Positions 9,345 through 18,207 of a DNA stretch of 64,000 bases are shown here, in pieces. The first letter of the stretch is position 1. Every line of letters begins with the position of its first letter. A program made the translations under genes and the position numbers. The notes below the pieces were generated by a model. The model was not told the DNA's origin and searched no databases. It saw only the letters and a list, made by a program, of their open reading frames with translations. The DNA is from VFZP01 sp043755595 (GTDB lineage: Bacteria > Acidobacteriota > Terriglobia > Bryobacterales > Bryobacteraceae): NCBI GenBank assembly GCA_043755595.1, contig JAYUSQ010000272.1, positions 13,610-77,609 of the forward strand. Reading direction: 5' to 3'.

Positions 9345-9884
9345 ATGAGCGTCGCCAAATACAAACTCAAACGCAACCACTCCTGGAAGAGCAAACCTGG
9401 CTATTCCATTTGCGTGCTGGACCGTGGCTTGGTGAGGTTTGACTACCCGCAGGCCTGGAAGGTTGAAGCGAAGGATGGCTCGGTGTATTTGCACGACCTG
9501 GAGGCGTTGATCGAATGCTGTGATTTGGGCGTGTCTATTTTCCGTTTGCCGGCCGAAGCGATTGCGTCGTTATCGATGGATGAACTTCTGCTTCGCTCCG
9601 TGGACGCAGAGCGAAAACCGTACCTGCAATCCGGGATCCATCTTTTTCCGCGGCAGGATCTGGAGATTGTCTGGCTGGAACAGCAGTACATTGAGAACAC
9701 TCAAAATCGCGATGCGCGATTCCGCATTGCGTTGGCGCGAGGCCCGGTGGTTTGTCTGATTTCGCTGAACTACTGGACGGACCGCGCAGACAAGTTGGAA
9801 CCTGTGTGGGACCACGTCCTTGGCACGCTGCAACTGAGCGGCGAGACGATTAACGATCCGACCAAGGGGCCGGTGGTGCAATAG
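9345..9884 (+). CDS. Conserved hypothetical protein
   Basis: 179 residues, probably cytoplasmic: no signal peptide or membrane segment. The N-terminal half is basic and aromatic (KYKLKRNHSWKSKPGYSICV, then DRGLVRFDYPQAWKVE) and continues with VYLHDLEALIECCDLGVSIF. The C-terminal half ends LEPVWDHVLGTLQLSGETI. The 'FDYPQAW' and 'W..VLGTLQ' pieces resemble small proteins of the PsbP/Mog1 type that score a predicted protein against a cutoff, but this is too weak to name a function. 51 bases before the next unknown gene in the same direction. Confidence 0.65.
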   Translation: MSVAKYKLKRNHSWKSKPGYSICVLDRGLVRFDYPQAWKVEAKDGSVYLHDLEALIECCDLGVSIFRLPAEAIASLSMDELLLRSVDAERKPYLQSGIHLFPRQDLEIVWLEQQYIENTQNRDARFRIALARGPVVCLISLNYWTDRADKLEPVWDHVLGTLQLSGETINDPTKGPVVQ

Positions 9885-9935
9885 CGTCAACGATGTGGGA
9901 ACAAGCCGGGATGTGGCGGTGTCTACGATTTCGAG

Positions 9936-10544
9936 ATGGTCGCGAGTTGGCTTGATTTCGCGATGTTGTGGTGCTGCTTCTGTAGCTGGCCGCAGCGGAT
10001 CCAGGCTCTGGCGGAATTAAGCCTGCCCGAGGACACGGCCATCCAGGCCGACGTGACCCACTGGCATCTCGATAGGTTCGATGCAGGCCAAGCGACACTC
10101 GCCACGGGCTCGGATGGGTCGGCGGTCTCGCGATACGACGCAAAACGGAGTTTGCTGGTAACTTGGCTGGGCGCGCGTAACGATGAGCATCTGGCAATGT
10201 TGCCGTTGTCCCGCAAACTCCAGCCGAGGCGAGCACAGGCCCACGACCCGGACTGTGAGGGCGCCTGGAAACAGATCGCTTCCGATGAGCCTGCTGTAAC
10301 GCGGATAGGAGTGATTGCTGGATATCGGGTAGTCATTCGCGACCGGTTGGAGGGAACAGAATCGGTCTCGATGGCGCTGGCTCCGGATCTCAACTGCACC
10401 ATCCTCAAGGCGACAACCTTCGTGCGCGGGCGCTTCGGCATTCCAGTCGAAGCCGGACGTTGGCAAGTCACGACCGTGCGCCGTGGTCCAATCGACCCGC
10501 GCTTGTTTGTTCCGCCGCCCGGCTACAAAGTGGCCGACGAATAA
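9936..10544 (+). CDS. Hypothetical protein
   Basis: 202 residues with a hydrophobic, tryptophan- and cysteine-rich N-terminus (about residues 3-20: ASWLDFAMLWCCFCSW), which could be an uncleaved anchor or a poor signal peptide, followed by a soluble part. The C-terminal half (GVIAGYRVVIRDRLEG.. and LNCTILKATTFVRGRF) ends with PRLFVPPPGYKVAD. The closing 'LF.PP.GY' pattern is seen in exported Acidobacteriota proteins of unknown role. Probably co-transcribed with 9345-9884. It converges on the sulfatase with 6 bases between stops. No function assigned. Confidence 0.6.
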   Translation: MVASWLDFAMLWCCFCSWPQRIQALAELSLPEDTAIQADVTHWHLDRFDAGQATLATGSDGSAVSRYDAKRSLLVTWLGARNDEHLAMLPLSRKLQPRRAQAHDPDCEGAWKQIASDEPAVTRIGVIAGYRVVIRDRLEGTESVSMALAPDLNCTILKATTFVRGRFGIPVEAGRWQVTTVRRGPIDPRLFVPPPGYKVADE

Positions 10545-10550
10545 CCGGGC

Positions 10551-11906
10551 TTACTTCAATTGCTTCGACCACTCAAGCAGGCGCGCTTCAAGCGCCGCGG
10601 CTAATTGCGGCTCACGCTCCAGCCAGTTACTGCGTTCAGCCGCATCCTCCTTGAGATTCGATAGCCACCTGGCGGCGGCGGCGTTTTCCCCAAGGCCTTC
10701 CTTTGGACCGAGCATGAATTTCCAGTCGCCGCGCCGAATCGCGGTCTGGCCCTGATACTCCCAGAACAAATCCCGATGAGGCGAGAGCCCGGACCCGGAA
10801 ATCATCGAGGCAGCGTCCAGACCATCGATCTTCGAAGGGGCCGCTCCGCCTGCCCAGGCAAGAAACGTCGGCAGGATATCCATCGTTTGGCCTGGCGCAT
10901 CGACGACGTGGGCGGCTGGAATCCCCGCCGGCCAACTTATCAACGCAGGCATACGAATGCCTCCTTCAAAGAGCCCACCTTTGAATCCCCTGAACGGCGC
11001 ATTGGAGCCGCCGCGATATGGACGTCCTTCATGATCGGCGCGGCCTTCGCTGGTAGCGCCATTGTCGCTCTGAAAGAAGATGACGGTATCGCGGTCAAGC
11101 CCACGCCGCTTTAACAAGTCGAGTATCTCGCCGATGCCATCGTCCACAGCCGCGATCATCGCCGCATGCATCCGGCGATCGCGGTCCATCGGCGCGGGGA
11201 AGCGATCCGCATATTTTTTCGGCGCAATCATCGGGTAGTGCGGCGCGCCGTGCGCCAAGTAAAGGAAAAACGGCTGCCCGCTCTTCTGGCGTTCGATGAA
11301 CGACTTCGCTTCGCGCGTGAATAATTCGGTTGAATAAGCGGGGTCCTCAAACACCTCTTCGCCGTTCCTCCACAGATCGTGGAAGATATGCTCCGGCGCA
11401 GTGCGCGACATGTTGTAGTAGCGGTGCGAGTAGTAATCGCTCCAGCCCGAATAGAAACCAAAATGTTCATCGAAGCCCTGCTGCATGGGGCGGCTCTCCG
11501 GCGATGAGCCGAGATGCCACTTGCCGACGGCGGCGGTCCGATAGCCCAACTTGCGCAACTCGCCTGGCAATGTCACCGTGCCCGGCTTCAGGCCCGGAAC
11601 ATTGTGGCCCGCGTTAGCCGGCAGAAAATTCATAATGCCGTGCCGCCAAGGATACTGCCCGGTCATCAATGCGCAGCGCGATGGCGAACAGACGGGAGAA
11701 TTCGAATACCAGTTGGTGAAGCGCACACCGCGAGCGGCCAGGCGATCAAGGTGAGGGGTCTTCACGTCGCGCGCGCCATAGCAGCCAAGGTCGCCGATGC
11801 CTTGGTCGTCGGTGTAGATGACGATGAAGTTCGGCTTGCGGCGCGGCTGTTCGGCAACGGCTCGGGCAGCGGCCGCTAGAAAGAGTCCTCGACGGCTGAG
11901 GCTCAT
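10551..11906 (-). CDS. Sulfatase (arylsulfatase family), Tat-exported
   Basis: 451-residue type I sulfatase hydrolysing a sulfate ester, probably outside the cytoplasm. The N-terminus MSLSRRGLFLAAAARAVA has a twin-arginine pattern. The sulfatase core follows: NFIVIYTDDQGIGDLGCYG (metal-binding Asp pair near 33-34), and NSPVCSPSRCALMTGQYPWR, in which Cys73 of the CxPSR motif is the residue converted to formylglycine. HGAPHYPM and IFFQSDNGATSEG complete the site. ATG 11906 overlaps the stop of the upstream relic (ATGA), so it is chosen over the longer frame to 11996. No anaerobic or aerobic sulfatase-maturase is visible in the window. Confidence 0.93.
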   Translation of the reverse strand: MSLSRRGLFLAAAARAVAEQPRRKPNFIVIYTDDQGIGDLGCYGARDVKTPHLDRLAARGVRFTNWYSNSPVCSPSRCALMTGQYPWRHGIMNFLPANAGHNVPGLKPGTVTLPGELRKLGYRTAAVGKWHLGSSPESRPMQQGFDEHFGFYSGWSDYYSHRYYNMSRTAPEHIFHDLWRNGEEVFEDPAYSTELFTREAKSFIERQKSGQPFFLYLAHGAPHYPMIAPKKYADRFPAPMDRDRRMHAAMIAAVDDGIGEILDLLKRRGLDRDTVIFFQSDNGATSEGRADHEGRPYRGGSNAPFRGFKGGLFEGGIRMPALISWPAGIPAAHVVDAPGQTMDILPTFLAWAGGAAPSKIDGLDAASMISGSGLSPHRDLFWEYQGQTAIRRGDWKFMLGPKEGLGENAAAARWLSNLKEDAAERSNWLEREPQLAAALEARLLEWSKQLK

Positions 11907-12431
11907 GAAGATTTTCCCAACTTCTCGAGGACTTCGGGAGCTTTCGCCCAAACCTCGTCGAAAGGCGGTTCGTTGACTCCCGCTCCGCGTGTACACCAGC
12001 CAAGCAGTCCGTGGTCGTCCATTTGAATCAGATCCTCTATCAACCCATTCTCCGGCAACCGGCCCGTGCAGGAGCGTTCGGCGGAGGCTTTCATCCGCGC
12101 CCAGTATTTCAGATATCCGTTGCTCGCCTCTTCTCGCCGATCCAACTTGAGCAGATCCACGGTAGCTTTTCCCTTTTCCGAAACCGTATTCAGAGCAACC
12201 AGGAACCGAGCGGTCAAATTACCCTTGCCGGGATCGAAATCGATATCGAGCCAAGGATCATCGGTAGTAGGGTCGATGAGGAGCGGATCCTGGCCAGAGA
12301 GTGGAAACCGTTCACCCTTAAACGGCCGCAAGGAGCACAACACAACAACGGCCGCCGGTTGGGCGGCTTAGGTCGAACTCCAGGCGGTTAAATCCTCGGA
12401 CGTTCTCAAGCTTGATCTTATCGATGAACAC
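11903..12431 (-). pseudogene. Head-to-tail deletion relic: start of a PtuA-like ATPase joined to the end of a PtuB-like HNH protein (Septu-type)
   Basis: From GTG 12431 the minus strand reads FIDKIKLENVRGFNRLEFDL then SRPTGG, the classic first strand of RecF/SMC-like ATPases just before the Walker A loop, but no Walker A follows. The frame ends at 12318. In another frame, open from about 12367 to 11903, it reads VVLCSLRPFKGERFPL, LLIDPTTDDPWLDIDFDPG and later MDDHGLLGWC, which resembles the second half of TIGR02646/PtuB HNH proteins (from the 'CN..KG.RFPL' point on). A single internal deletion near 12345-12360 would explain both. The downstream frame (146 codons from GTG 12343) could still be translated, and its stop overlaps the sulfatase start. 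Family matches are from memory of the pattern, not a search. Confidence 0.5.
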
Positions 12432-12471
12432 AGTGCGTTCCCTATTTGAACGCAAAACACCGGCAGTATGC

Positions 12472-12513
12472 AAAAAATAGCGCCCAGGCCAACCTCCGAG
12501 ATGACCTGGGCGC
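12472..12513 (-). terminator. Rho-independent terminator of the YVTN/cytochrome gene
   Basis: On the minus strand a perfect 9-bp stem GCGCCCAGG/CCTGGGCGC (12505-12513 with 12480-12488) encloses a 16-base loop and is followed directly by TATTTTTTG. It lies 26 bases past the stop at 12539 and separates that gene from the relic and sulfatase downstream. Confidence 0.85.
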
Positions 12514-12538
12514 AAAATGGACTGACGTCCTGTCCTGA

Positions 12539-14776
12539 TTACTTGATCGAGAAGGCCGCCGTATTCACGTCGATCGATTTCAGGAATTCGATCAACGCCG
12601 CGCGGTCACGTGAGTCCTTCAACGTATCCGTACCTCCGGTGCCCGCCGAACGATGCGCGACGTTCTCAAGAACATTGTCGAGAGAGAGCGCCGAGCCGTC
12701 GTGCAAGTATGGGGCGAACGCAAACACACTCAACAGCGAGGTGGGAACGTAGCCATCGGCGCCCAGCGGAGCCGTGCCGTTCTGGCGGATTTCATTGCGT
12801 TGCTTGTCGTCGAAAGTACCCACCTTGCGGAGGTAACGCAAGACCTGCCCGCGAACGATTTCGGAAGCCGGCGGAGGGGTGGGAATGAAGTGGCGGGTGG
12901 ATGACCAGCCACGGCCGGCATGGCAGGAATCGCAACTCGCCTTGGCGAAGAGTTCGCGGCCTGCCACAATATCCTTCGCTTGCGGCGAATCCGGATCCAG
13001 GCGCCGCGCCGGTGAGATCGGAGCGCGGATGCCCAGCGCCGTGTAGAGAGCGATCGCGTCAAATTGCACACTGCGGCCGGCGTTCTTGGTGGTGAAGGCG
13101 TCGAGGGTTGGATCCTGCGAACCATCGGCGCGCACGAAGAGGCCCAAGCCTCCCGACGTGCCGCGGATGTTGCCTTCGAAGTCCTGCACTTCATCGAAGA
13201 TCGCAGAATGATTCAGCACCTTTTGATCGTTCGGGTCCTTGGGCGAGAATGTCGAGTGCATCGGCAGCGTAAAGCGCGGGCCAGCGCCGAAGATCCAGAC
13301 GACGCCATCGGTGAGACCGTTCGGGTGGCAAGCAAAGCAGGAACTCCAGCCTTCGCTCGACATGCGGTCGCCCACCACGAACTCAGGACCGATTTCGGGC
13401 AGGTTGACACCGCGTGAGCTGTTGAACAGCGCCTTGCCGAGCAATACCTTGGCCTCTTCGGTTCCCGAAGCCGGCAGATCGGTCGAGCGCATAGTGCCGA
13501 GCACGCTGTCGTTCGAGAGATTCACCACGGTGACGTCGCGCGATACTTCGTTTGCTACATAAGCGCGGTCGTCGCGAGAGTTGATCGCCAGGCCGCGCGG
13601 GTTCTGTCCCACCTGAATGCGGACCACACCGCCTGGGTCGTTGGCAGCCGCGGGAGCGTTGACCGTGGGCTTACCTTGGTCATCGAGAACCAACTTCACC
13701 AAAATATTGGAGGCTGCCGAAACCACGTAGCCCTCACGCTTGCTGCGCTTAAACGCGACGGCCCACGGGGACGACGGAAAGATTTTGTTCGGGCCCGCCG
13801 CTTCCAGGTTCATGCCGCGGTTCATATTGAACGTCTGGCCCTTCACCTCTTCGTCCTTTTCGACGTCGATCACCGACACCAGCGTCTGCAGGTTCACATT
13901 GAACCGCACGGGGCCATCGGGTGACGCACCGGTATTGGGCAGGTACGCCTTGTTCCCATAGATCGCAATGCCAAGAAGTTGATTGGGGAACGCTCCGGTC
14001 ACGCGCGTGAATGCGGGCGGAGTCGCGGCGGCGACGCGCTCAAGCGCCGAACCGTTGGAGAGGAAGCCGGTGTCGGCGATGGGGGCAAGCGCAATCTCGT
14101 TCACCTTCGCTTGGGTTTCGGTGCTGATGACGGTGACGCGGCCCTCTTTGTAGTCGTCGGCGCCGATGTTGACGCCGCGGCGATCGGTGGAGAGAAACTG
14201 CGTCACGTAGACCTTCTCGTCGTCGTCGCTGTCGTCACCGTCGTTGGTTATGGCAATGCCGCGCGGTTCCGGACCAACGTTTTTGATGGTCGTGATGATC
14301 TGGTAGGTGGACGCTTCGATCACTGTGACGTCGTTCGACCGGGCATTGGCCACATATACATACTTGCCATTCGGCGTGATCGCAATGCCATAGGGTTCCG
14401 TACCGACATCGATATTTTGGAACACCGTCGGTTTCTCCGGATCGATGGCGTCGATCACCGAGACGGTCCCGCTCACGGTGTTAGCCACCCAGATCCAACG
14501 ATTGGTGGGATTGATGGCAATGTGCGTCGGCTCTTCGCCCACGCCAATCTCCAGCATCTTCCGGTTCTGGTCGCCGCCGACTTCGAATTCGGTAACCGTG
14601 TTTTTTTCAGGGTTGGCAACCCATACGTAGCGATCATTGGGCGTGACCGCAATGGGGCTGGAATTCGAGGTGCGCGGCGGGCCGCTAGCGAGTTGACCTG
14701 CCAGGTAAGTGGCGCCTGCGAGCGCAAGCGCTCCACCTGCGACGGCGCGCTGCCATCGCCTCCGATTCTTGTTCAT
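12539..14776 (-). CDS. Exported YVTN beta-propeller protein fused to a di-heme cytochrome c peroxidase-like domain
   Basis: 745 residues from ATG 14776. After an N-terminal anchor/signal (WQRAVAGGALALAGATYLAG) comes a propeller of YVTN repeats (about 35-430: RYVWVANPEKNTVTEF, KYVYVANARSNDVTVI, RAYVANEVSRDVTVVN). The C-terminal part (about 445-740) has two haem c sites, CFACH and CDSCH, in the arrangement of cytochrome c peroxidase/MauG-like proteins, so it is probably periplasmic or surface electron transfer; the partner is unknown. An acidic insert (NDGDDSDDDEKVYV) interrupts one propeller blade. The start is fixed by AAAGGAG 9 bases upstream. A strong terminator follows. It diverges from the haloperoxidase relic. 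Confidence 0.88.
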   Translation of the reverse strand: MNKNRRRWQRAVAGGALALAGATYLAGQLASGPPRTSNSSPIAVTPNDRYVWVANPEKNTVTEFEVGGDQNRKMLEIGVGEEPTHIAINPTNRWIWVANTVSGTVSVIDAIDPEKPTVFQNIDVGTEPYGIAITPNGKYVYVANARSNDVTVIEASTYQIITTIKNVGPEPRGIAITNDGDDSDDDEKVYVTQFLSTDRRGVNIGADDYKEGRVTVISTETQAKVNEIALAPIADTGFLSNGSALERVAAATPPAFTRVTGAFPNQLLGIAIYGNKAYLPNTGASPDGPVRFNVNLQTLVSVIDVEKDEEVKGQTFNMNRGMNLEAAGPNKIFPSSPWAVAFKRSKREGYVVSAASNILVKLVLDDQGKPTVNAPAAANDPGGVVRIQVGQNPRGLAINSRDDRAYVANEVSRDVTVVNLSNDSVLGTMRSTDLPASGTEEAKVLLGKALFNSSRGVNLPEIGPEFVVGDRMSSEGWSSCFACHPNGLTDGVVWIFGAGPRFTLPMHSTFSPKDPNDQKVLNHSAIFDEVQDFEGNIRGTSGGLGLFVRADGSQDPTLDAFTTKNAGRSVQFDAIALYTALGIRAPISPARRLDPDSPQAKDIVAGRELFAKASCDSCHAGRGWSSTRHFIPTPPPASEIVRGQVLRYLRKVGTFDDKQRNEIRQNGTAPLGADGYVPTSLLSVFAFAPYLHDGSALSLDNVLENVAHRSAGTGGTDTLKDSRDRAALIEFLKSIDVNTAAFSIK

Positions 14777-14785
14777 GTTCGATTT

Positions 14786-14792
14786 CTCCTTT
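14786..14792 (-). promoter_or_regulatory. Ribosome-binding site deciding the start at 14776
   Basis: AAAGGAG on the minus strand, 9 bases before ATG 14776. It rules out the longer frame starting at 14803, which would swallow this site. Confidence 0.8.
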
Positions 14793-14894
14793 GCGAGGAA
14801 CATGATGGAAGGATACGGGCTAAGGGGAAGGGGAGTCGTGAAAGAAGTGTAAAAGAATTCTCAATTTTGCGTTCCGGCGCTTGGAGGTTGACGT

Positions 14895-16045
14895 TTGACC
14901 AAGTTTCCGATCGTTTGTACGCTGGCCGCTGGTCTGCTGGTCCTTGGCGGCGTCCAGCCCCGGCTCGCCAATGAGCTGACCGATCCCACCACCAACGTCG
15001 CGCTGCAATGGAACGACGTGACGGTTTTCACGATCAAGACGACCAGTGCCGCGCCAACGGTGGCTTCCCGCGCGCTCTTCATGATCCACACCGCCATGTA
15101 CGATGCGTGGGCCGCCTACGACACCAAAGCCGTCGCCTATTTTCCCGGCGCGCCCCGGCGGCAGGCGCAAAGCAACGCGACGCTGCTCAATAAATCCGCA
15201 GCGGTCAGCTACGCGGCCTTTCGCACGCTTTCGGATTTGTTCCCAACTCAAGTGGCGGTGTTCACCACGCGCATGGTGGACCTCGGATTCAATCCGGCCA
15301 TCACAACCACGGATCAGGCTACCCCGCCTGGCGTGGGCAACGCCGCCGCAGCAGCGACGCTGGCCGTGTGTCAGAAGGATGGTTCGAATCAAAAGGGCGA
15401 ACTCGGAGGCGCCCCTTATTCGGACTACACGGACTATCAACCGGTGAATTTCCCGGAGGAGCTCACCGATCCGAACCGGTTGGCAGCCCACGCGTTCTGC
15501 CACCGGTCCGGTCCAACGATTCCTTTCGCCGCATTGGGGGAAGGTGAAGCCATTCGCTCTGAAGTCCGCCGATCAGTTCCGGCCTGGGCCGCCCCCCAAG
15601 CCGGAACTTGGCTCTATGATGAACGCATGCGCGGCGTGATGCGCTTGAACGCAGGTTAGACGACCGAGGCAAGATGAGCGCCGAATATTGGGACGACTTC
15701 GCGGGCACCGACACGCCGCCGGGACACTGGAATCGCCTCGCCGAGGAAATTTCGCAGCGCGATCAGCACGACCTCGATCAGGATGTGAAGATGTTCTTCG
15801 CCCTCAACGCCGCCGAACACGACACGTCGGTTTCGGTTTGGGAAGCCAAACGTTCTACGGCTATATCCGCCCGATCAGCGCGGTGCGCGAATTTTTCAAG
15901 GGCAAATTGATTCAGGGCTGGGGTGGACGGGGTAAGGGAATTACGACGATCGACGGCTCTGAGTGGACACCTTGGATCACGACGCCGCCGCATTCGGAGT
16001 TTCCTTCCGGCCACAGCGCCTACAGCAATGCGGCGGCCGGGCGGG
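14895..16045 (+). pseudogene. Broken vanadium-dependent haloperoxidase / PAP2-like gene
   Basis: A TTG start at 14895 with GGAGG 7 bases upstream and a good signal peptide (KFPIVCTLAAGLLVLGG) begins an exported haloperoxidase-like protein: NVALQWNDVTVFTIK, MIHTAMYDAWAAYD. The reading frame is then lost repeatedly. An extra T at 15480/15481 moves 'DPNR' from WQPTRSATGPVQRFLSPHWG into a wrong frame; the frame moves again near 15600 and 15655 before AEYWDDFAGTDTPPGHWN; and one base is missing near 15853, between VSVWEAKR and FYGYIRPISAVREF. The last family motif is SEFPSGHSAYSNAA at about 16000-16041; the end of the gene is gone. Several indels in one gene suggest real decay, though consensus errors could add some. 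Confidence 0.75.
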
Positions 16046-16697
16046 CAGCCTGCGTGGAGTGGACCCGGCAACGAATGAGACGCCCGCGGGCCGGGACCAG
16101 TCGACTTCATCGCCCGTCGTTGCTCCCGATGGTTCGGTGCTGTACGGCGCGTACACGCGATACAACTACTCTCGCGGCCACCTGTTCCGGTTCAGTTCGA
16201 CGGGTGAGTTCTTGCACTCGTACGATTTCGGATGGGACATCACGCCGGCGATCTTTGAGCACGACGGCGCGTGGTCGGCCATCGTCAAAGACAATTTCTA
16301 CAATGTCGGTTCGTATTGCGGCGTGCTCGGGTTCTGCGGGCAGGGCGAGGCGAAATACAGCATCACCAGCCTGACGCCGGACCTTCGCCGGGAATGGTCT
16401 TTCCAGAACAAAAACGATCAATTGTGTGAGCGCCAGGCGGACGGGTCGCTCAAATGCGAAACCGTTCGCGATGGGTTTGAATGGTGCGTGAACATGGTGG
16501 CGGTCGACCGCGAAGGCGTCGTCTACGCCAACAGCGAGGACGGCCATCTCTATGCGATCGACCGGTCCGGCCAAGCGATCGGGCGGATTTTCCTGAAGGC
16601 CGCCATTGGCGCGGCCTACACACCATTGGCGATCGGCGGCGATGGGCGTGTGTACACCCAGAACGACGGCGCGCTCTTCGTAACCGGCGAACGCTGA
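16045..16697 (+). pseudogene. C-terminal fragment of a PQQ/beta-propeller-like exported protein
   Basis: Immediately behind the haloperoxidase relic a different frame reads VDPATNETPAGRDQSTSSPV, VVAPDGSVLYGAYTRYNYSR, then GHLFRFSSTGEFLHSYDFGW and VYANSEDGHLYAIDRSGQ, ending at TGA 16695-16697. These are blades of a quinoprotein-like or PQQ-repeat propeller lacking its first half. The frame is open from 15963, but its first 27 codons overlap haloperoxidase sequence, so no real N-terminus exists. The simplest reading is a deletion that joined two neighbouring genes. It may still be translated as a fragment but has no signal peptide. Confidence 0.6.
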
Positions 16698-16703
16698 GGG
16701 GTT

Positions 16704-17815
16704 TTACCGCTCGAACTTCACGGCATAGACCGGCGGCAGGTTGGAGGAGAGCGTTTGCCAGGAGTCTCCGCCATTTCGCTCACCCACAGTGAGCCGGTGG
16801 TGGATCCAAACATCAGCCGCTCACCGGATTCGTCAATGTCGAGCGCGTGGCGATACACCAGATCGTAGGCGTGCTGTTGCGGCAAACCGTCGGTTAATGT
16901 TTCAAACGTTTTCCCGCCATCGCGTGTCCTGGTCACCACCACGCGGCCGTCCGCCGGATACCGTTTCTCATCCTTCACGGCCGGCACGAACCACGCGGTA
17001 TCGGCATCGCGCGGATGGACAACCACCGGGAAGCCGAACACCGACGGTTCTATGTCTTCGATCTCCACCCAAGTGCCGGCGGCATCCACCGAGCGGAAGA
17101 TTCCATTGTGATGTTGCACCCAGAGCACGTCGGGATTTGCGCCGCATTGAGCCATCATGTGAACGTCCTGCACGTTGGGATCGTATTGCTTTTCCGGCGG
17201 CATAAACTCGGCCCGCAGGCCGTGACCGCCGATCTGCCAAGTGGCTCCCGCGTCGCGAGTCCGCCACACGCCTCCGGAAGAGATGCCGATCAAGACATGC
17301 TTGGAATCGCGCGGGTCGACGCAGATCGAATGGATGCCCGGATGATCGGCGCCGCCGCCGAACCACCCTTGACGCAAAGGGTCATCCCAAAGCGGGCGAT
17401 TCACTTCCCACGAATCGCCGCCATCATCGGAACGGAACAGACCGCCAGGAAGAGTGCCACACCAAATCAGGCCGGGCTGATCCGCGCCGCCTGGGACGAG
17501 CGACCACACGAGTTTCAAAGACCAATCGGACGGCTTGCCTTCGACCGGAGTGTGGCCGGGATAATCCGCTGGCATCTCTGGATACTTCGGCGTGGCAATC
17601 TCCTCCCACGTAAGCGCGCCGTCCATCGATCTGTGCAGCTTTACGCCGAAGTGCCCGTGATTCAGAGCCACGATTAGGTGGCCGTTGCGCGGATCGTGCA
17701 TCGCGAGCGTGCAGTTATCGCCAAGGAAACTGGTGCGGCTGATTGTCCAGCCCGAGGGGCCGCGCTCAAGCGTGAATAGTCCTTTGCGTGTAGAAACGTG
17801 ACATCGATCGCTCAT
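16704..17815 (-). CDS. BNR-repeat / sialidase-like beta-propeller protein with a frameshifted C-terminus
   Basis: A cytoplasmic-looking propeller with Asp-box repeats: FRSDDGGDSWEVNR, WRTRDAGATWQIGG, TRTRDGGKTFETLT. It starts STRKGLFTLERGPSGW, typical of a family annotated as exo-alpha-sialidase/glycosyl hydrolase but mostly of unknown activity. The uninterrupted frame ends at 16718 (365 residues) with GSLWVSEMAETPGKRS, which is not a propeller end. Removing one base's worth of shift near 16775 (the AAA of GAAATGG) gives SENGGDSWQTLSSNLPPVYA then VKFER and a stop at 16704-16706, the expected final Asp-box and strand. So one A has probably been lost. A MoaD-like gene sits 9 bases upstream. Confidence 0.8.
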
Positions 17816-17824
17816 GAAAATGAT

Positions 17825-18094
17825 TTACCCTCCTGACAAAGCTTGCACGACGTCGATCACCGCGCCGGGCGAAGCGGGATCGCTCAGACGATCGCGATCC
17901 TGAATCTGATTGCCATTAATAAAGATCGCCATGTGCGGACGGAGACGGCTCTGATCGTCAAGGACGTAGCCGCGCGCTTTCGTATGGATCGCGAAGTAGC
18001 TATCCAGAGCTTCGCGAACCGAGCCGCCCTCCACCTCGGAAGTTGGGCAAGCGAGGTGCCGTTGAATGTTCTGCGTGAATCGAACGGTGGGCAT
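17825..18094 (-). CDS. MoaD/ThiS-family ubiquitin-like sulfur carrier protein
   Basis: 89-residue beta-grasp protein: VRFTQNIQRHLACP at the start, HMAIFINGNQIQDRDRLSDP in the middle, and ending VIDVVQALSGG. The C-terminal Gly-Gly is the residue pair adenylated and thiocarboxylated by MoeB/ThiF-type enzymes. It is paired with the BNR-repeat gene 9 bases downstream, an arrangement that recurs in soil bacteria and suggests a shared but unexplained job. No MoeB, MoaE or ThiG gene is in the window, so involvement in molybdopterin or thiamine synthesis is not supported by context. Confidence 0.85.
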   Translation of the reverse strand: MPTVRFTQNIQRHLACPTSEVEGGSVREALDSYFAIHTKARGYVLDDQSRLRPHMAIFINGNQIQDRDRLSDPASPGAVIDVVQALSGG

Positions 18095-18096
18095 CT

Positions 18097-18207
18097 TTAC
18101 GCCTCCACGAAAGCTTTCAGGCGATTAAGCGCAGCGTCCCACTGCGCTCCTAACGCGGTGAAAATCAGTGCTGGCCGGGCCTGCCCGTGTTTAGTTCGCT
18201 TCGACAT
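18097..18207 (-). pseudogene. Internally deleted ArsR-type regulator (36 codons left)
   Basis: ATG 18207 opens a 36-codon frame: MSKRTKHGQARPALIFTALG followed by AQWDAALNRLKAFVEA and TAA 18097-18099. The first part resembles the start of ArsR-family regulators that accompany SRPBCC genes ('..P...F.ALGD.TRL'), and the second their very end ('..QWD.AL.RLKAFVE'). The helix-turn-helix between them is missing, so about 70 codons seem to have been cut out in frame. The ATG overlaps the end of the SRPBCC relic by 17 bases. Family identity is inferred from the pattern and needs a search. Confidence 0.5.

Noticed and set aside
13979..14974. 331-codon plus-strand frame
   Set aside because: Antisense to the YVTN/cytochrome gene, whose repeats and haem motifs are unmistakable.
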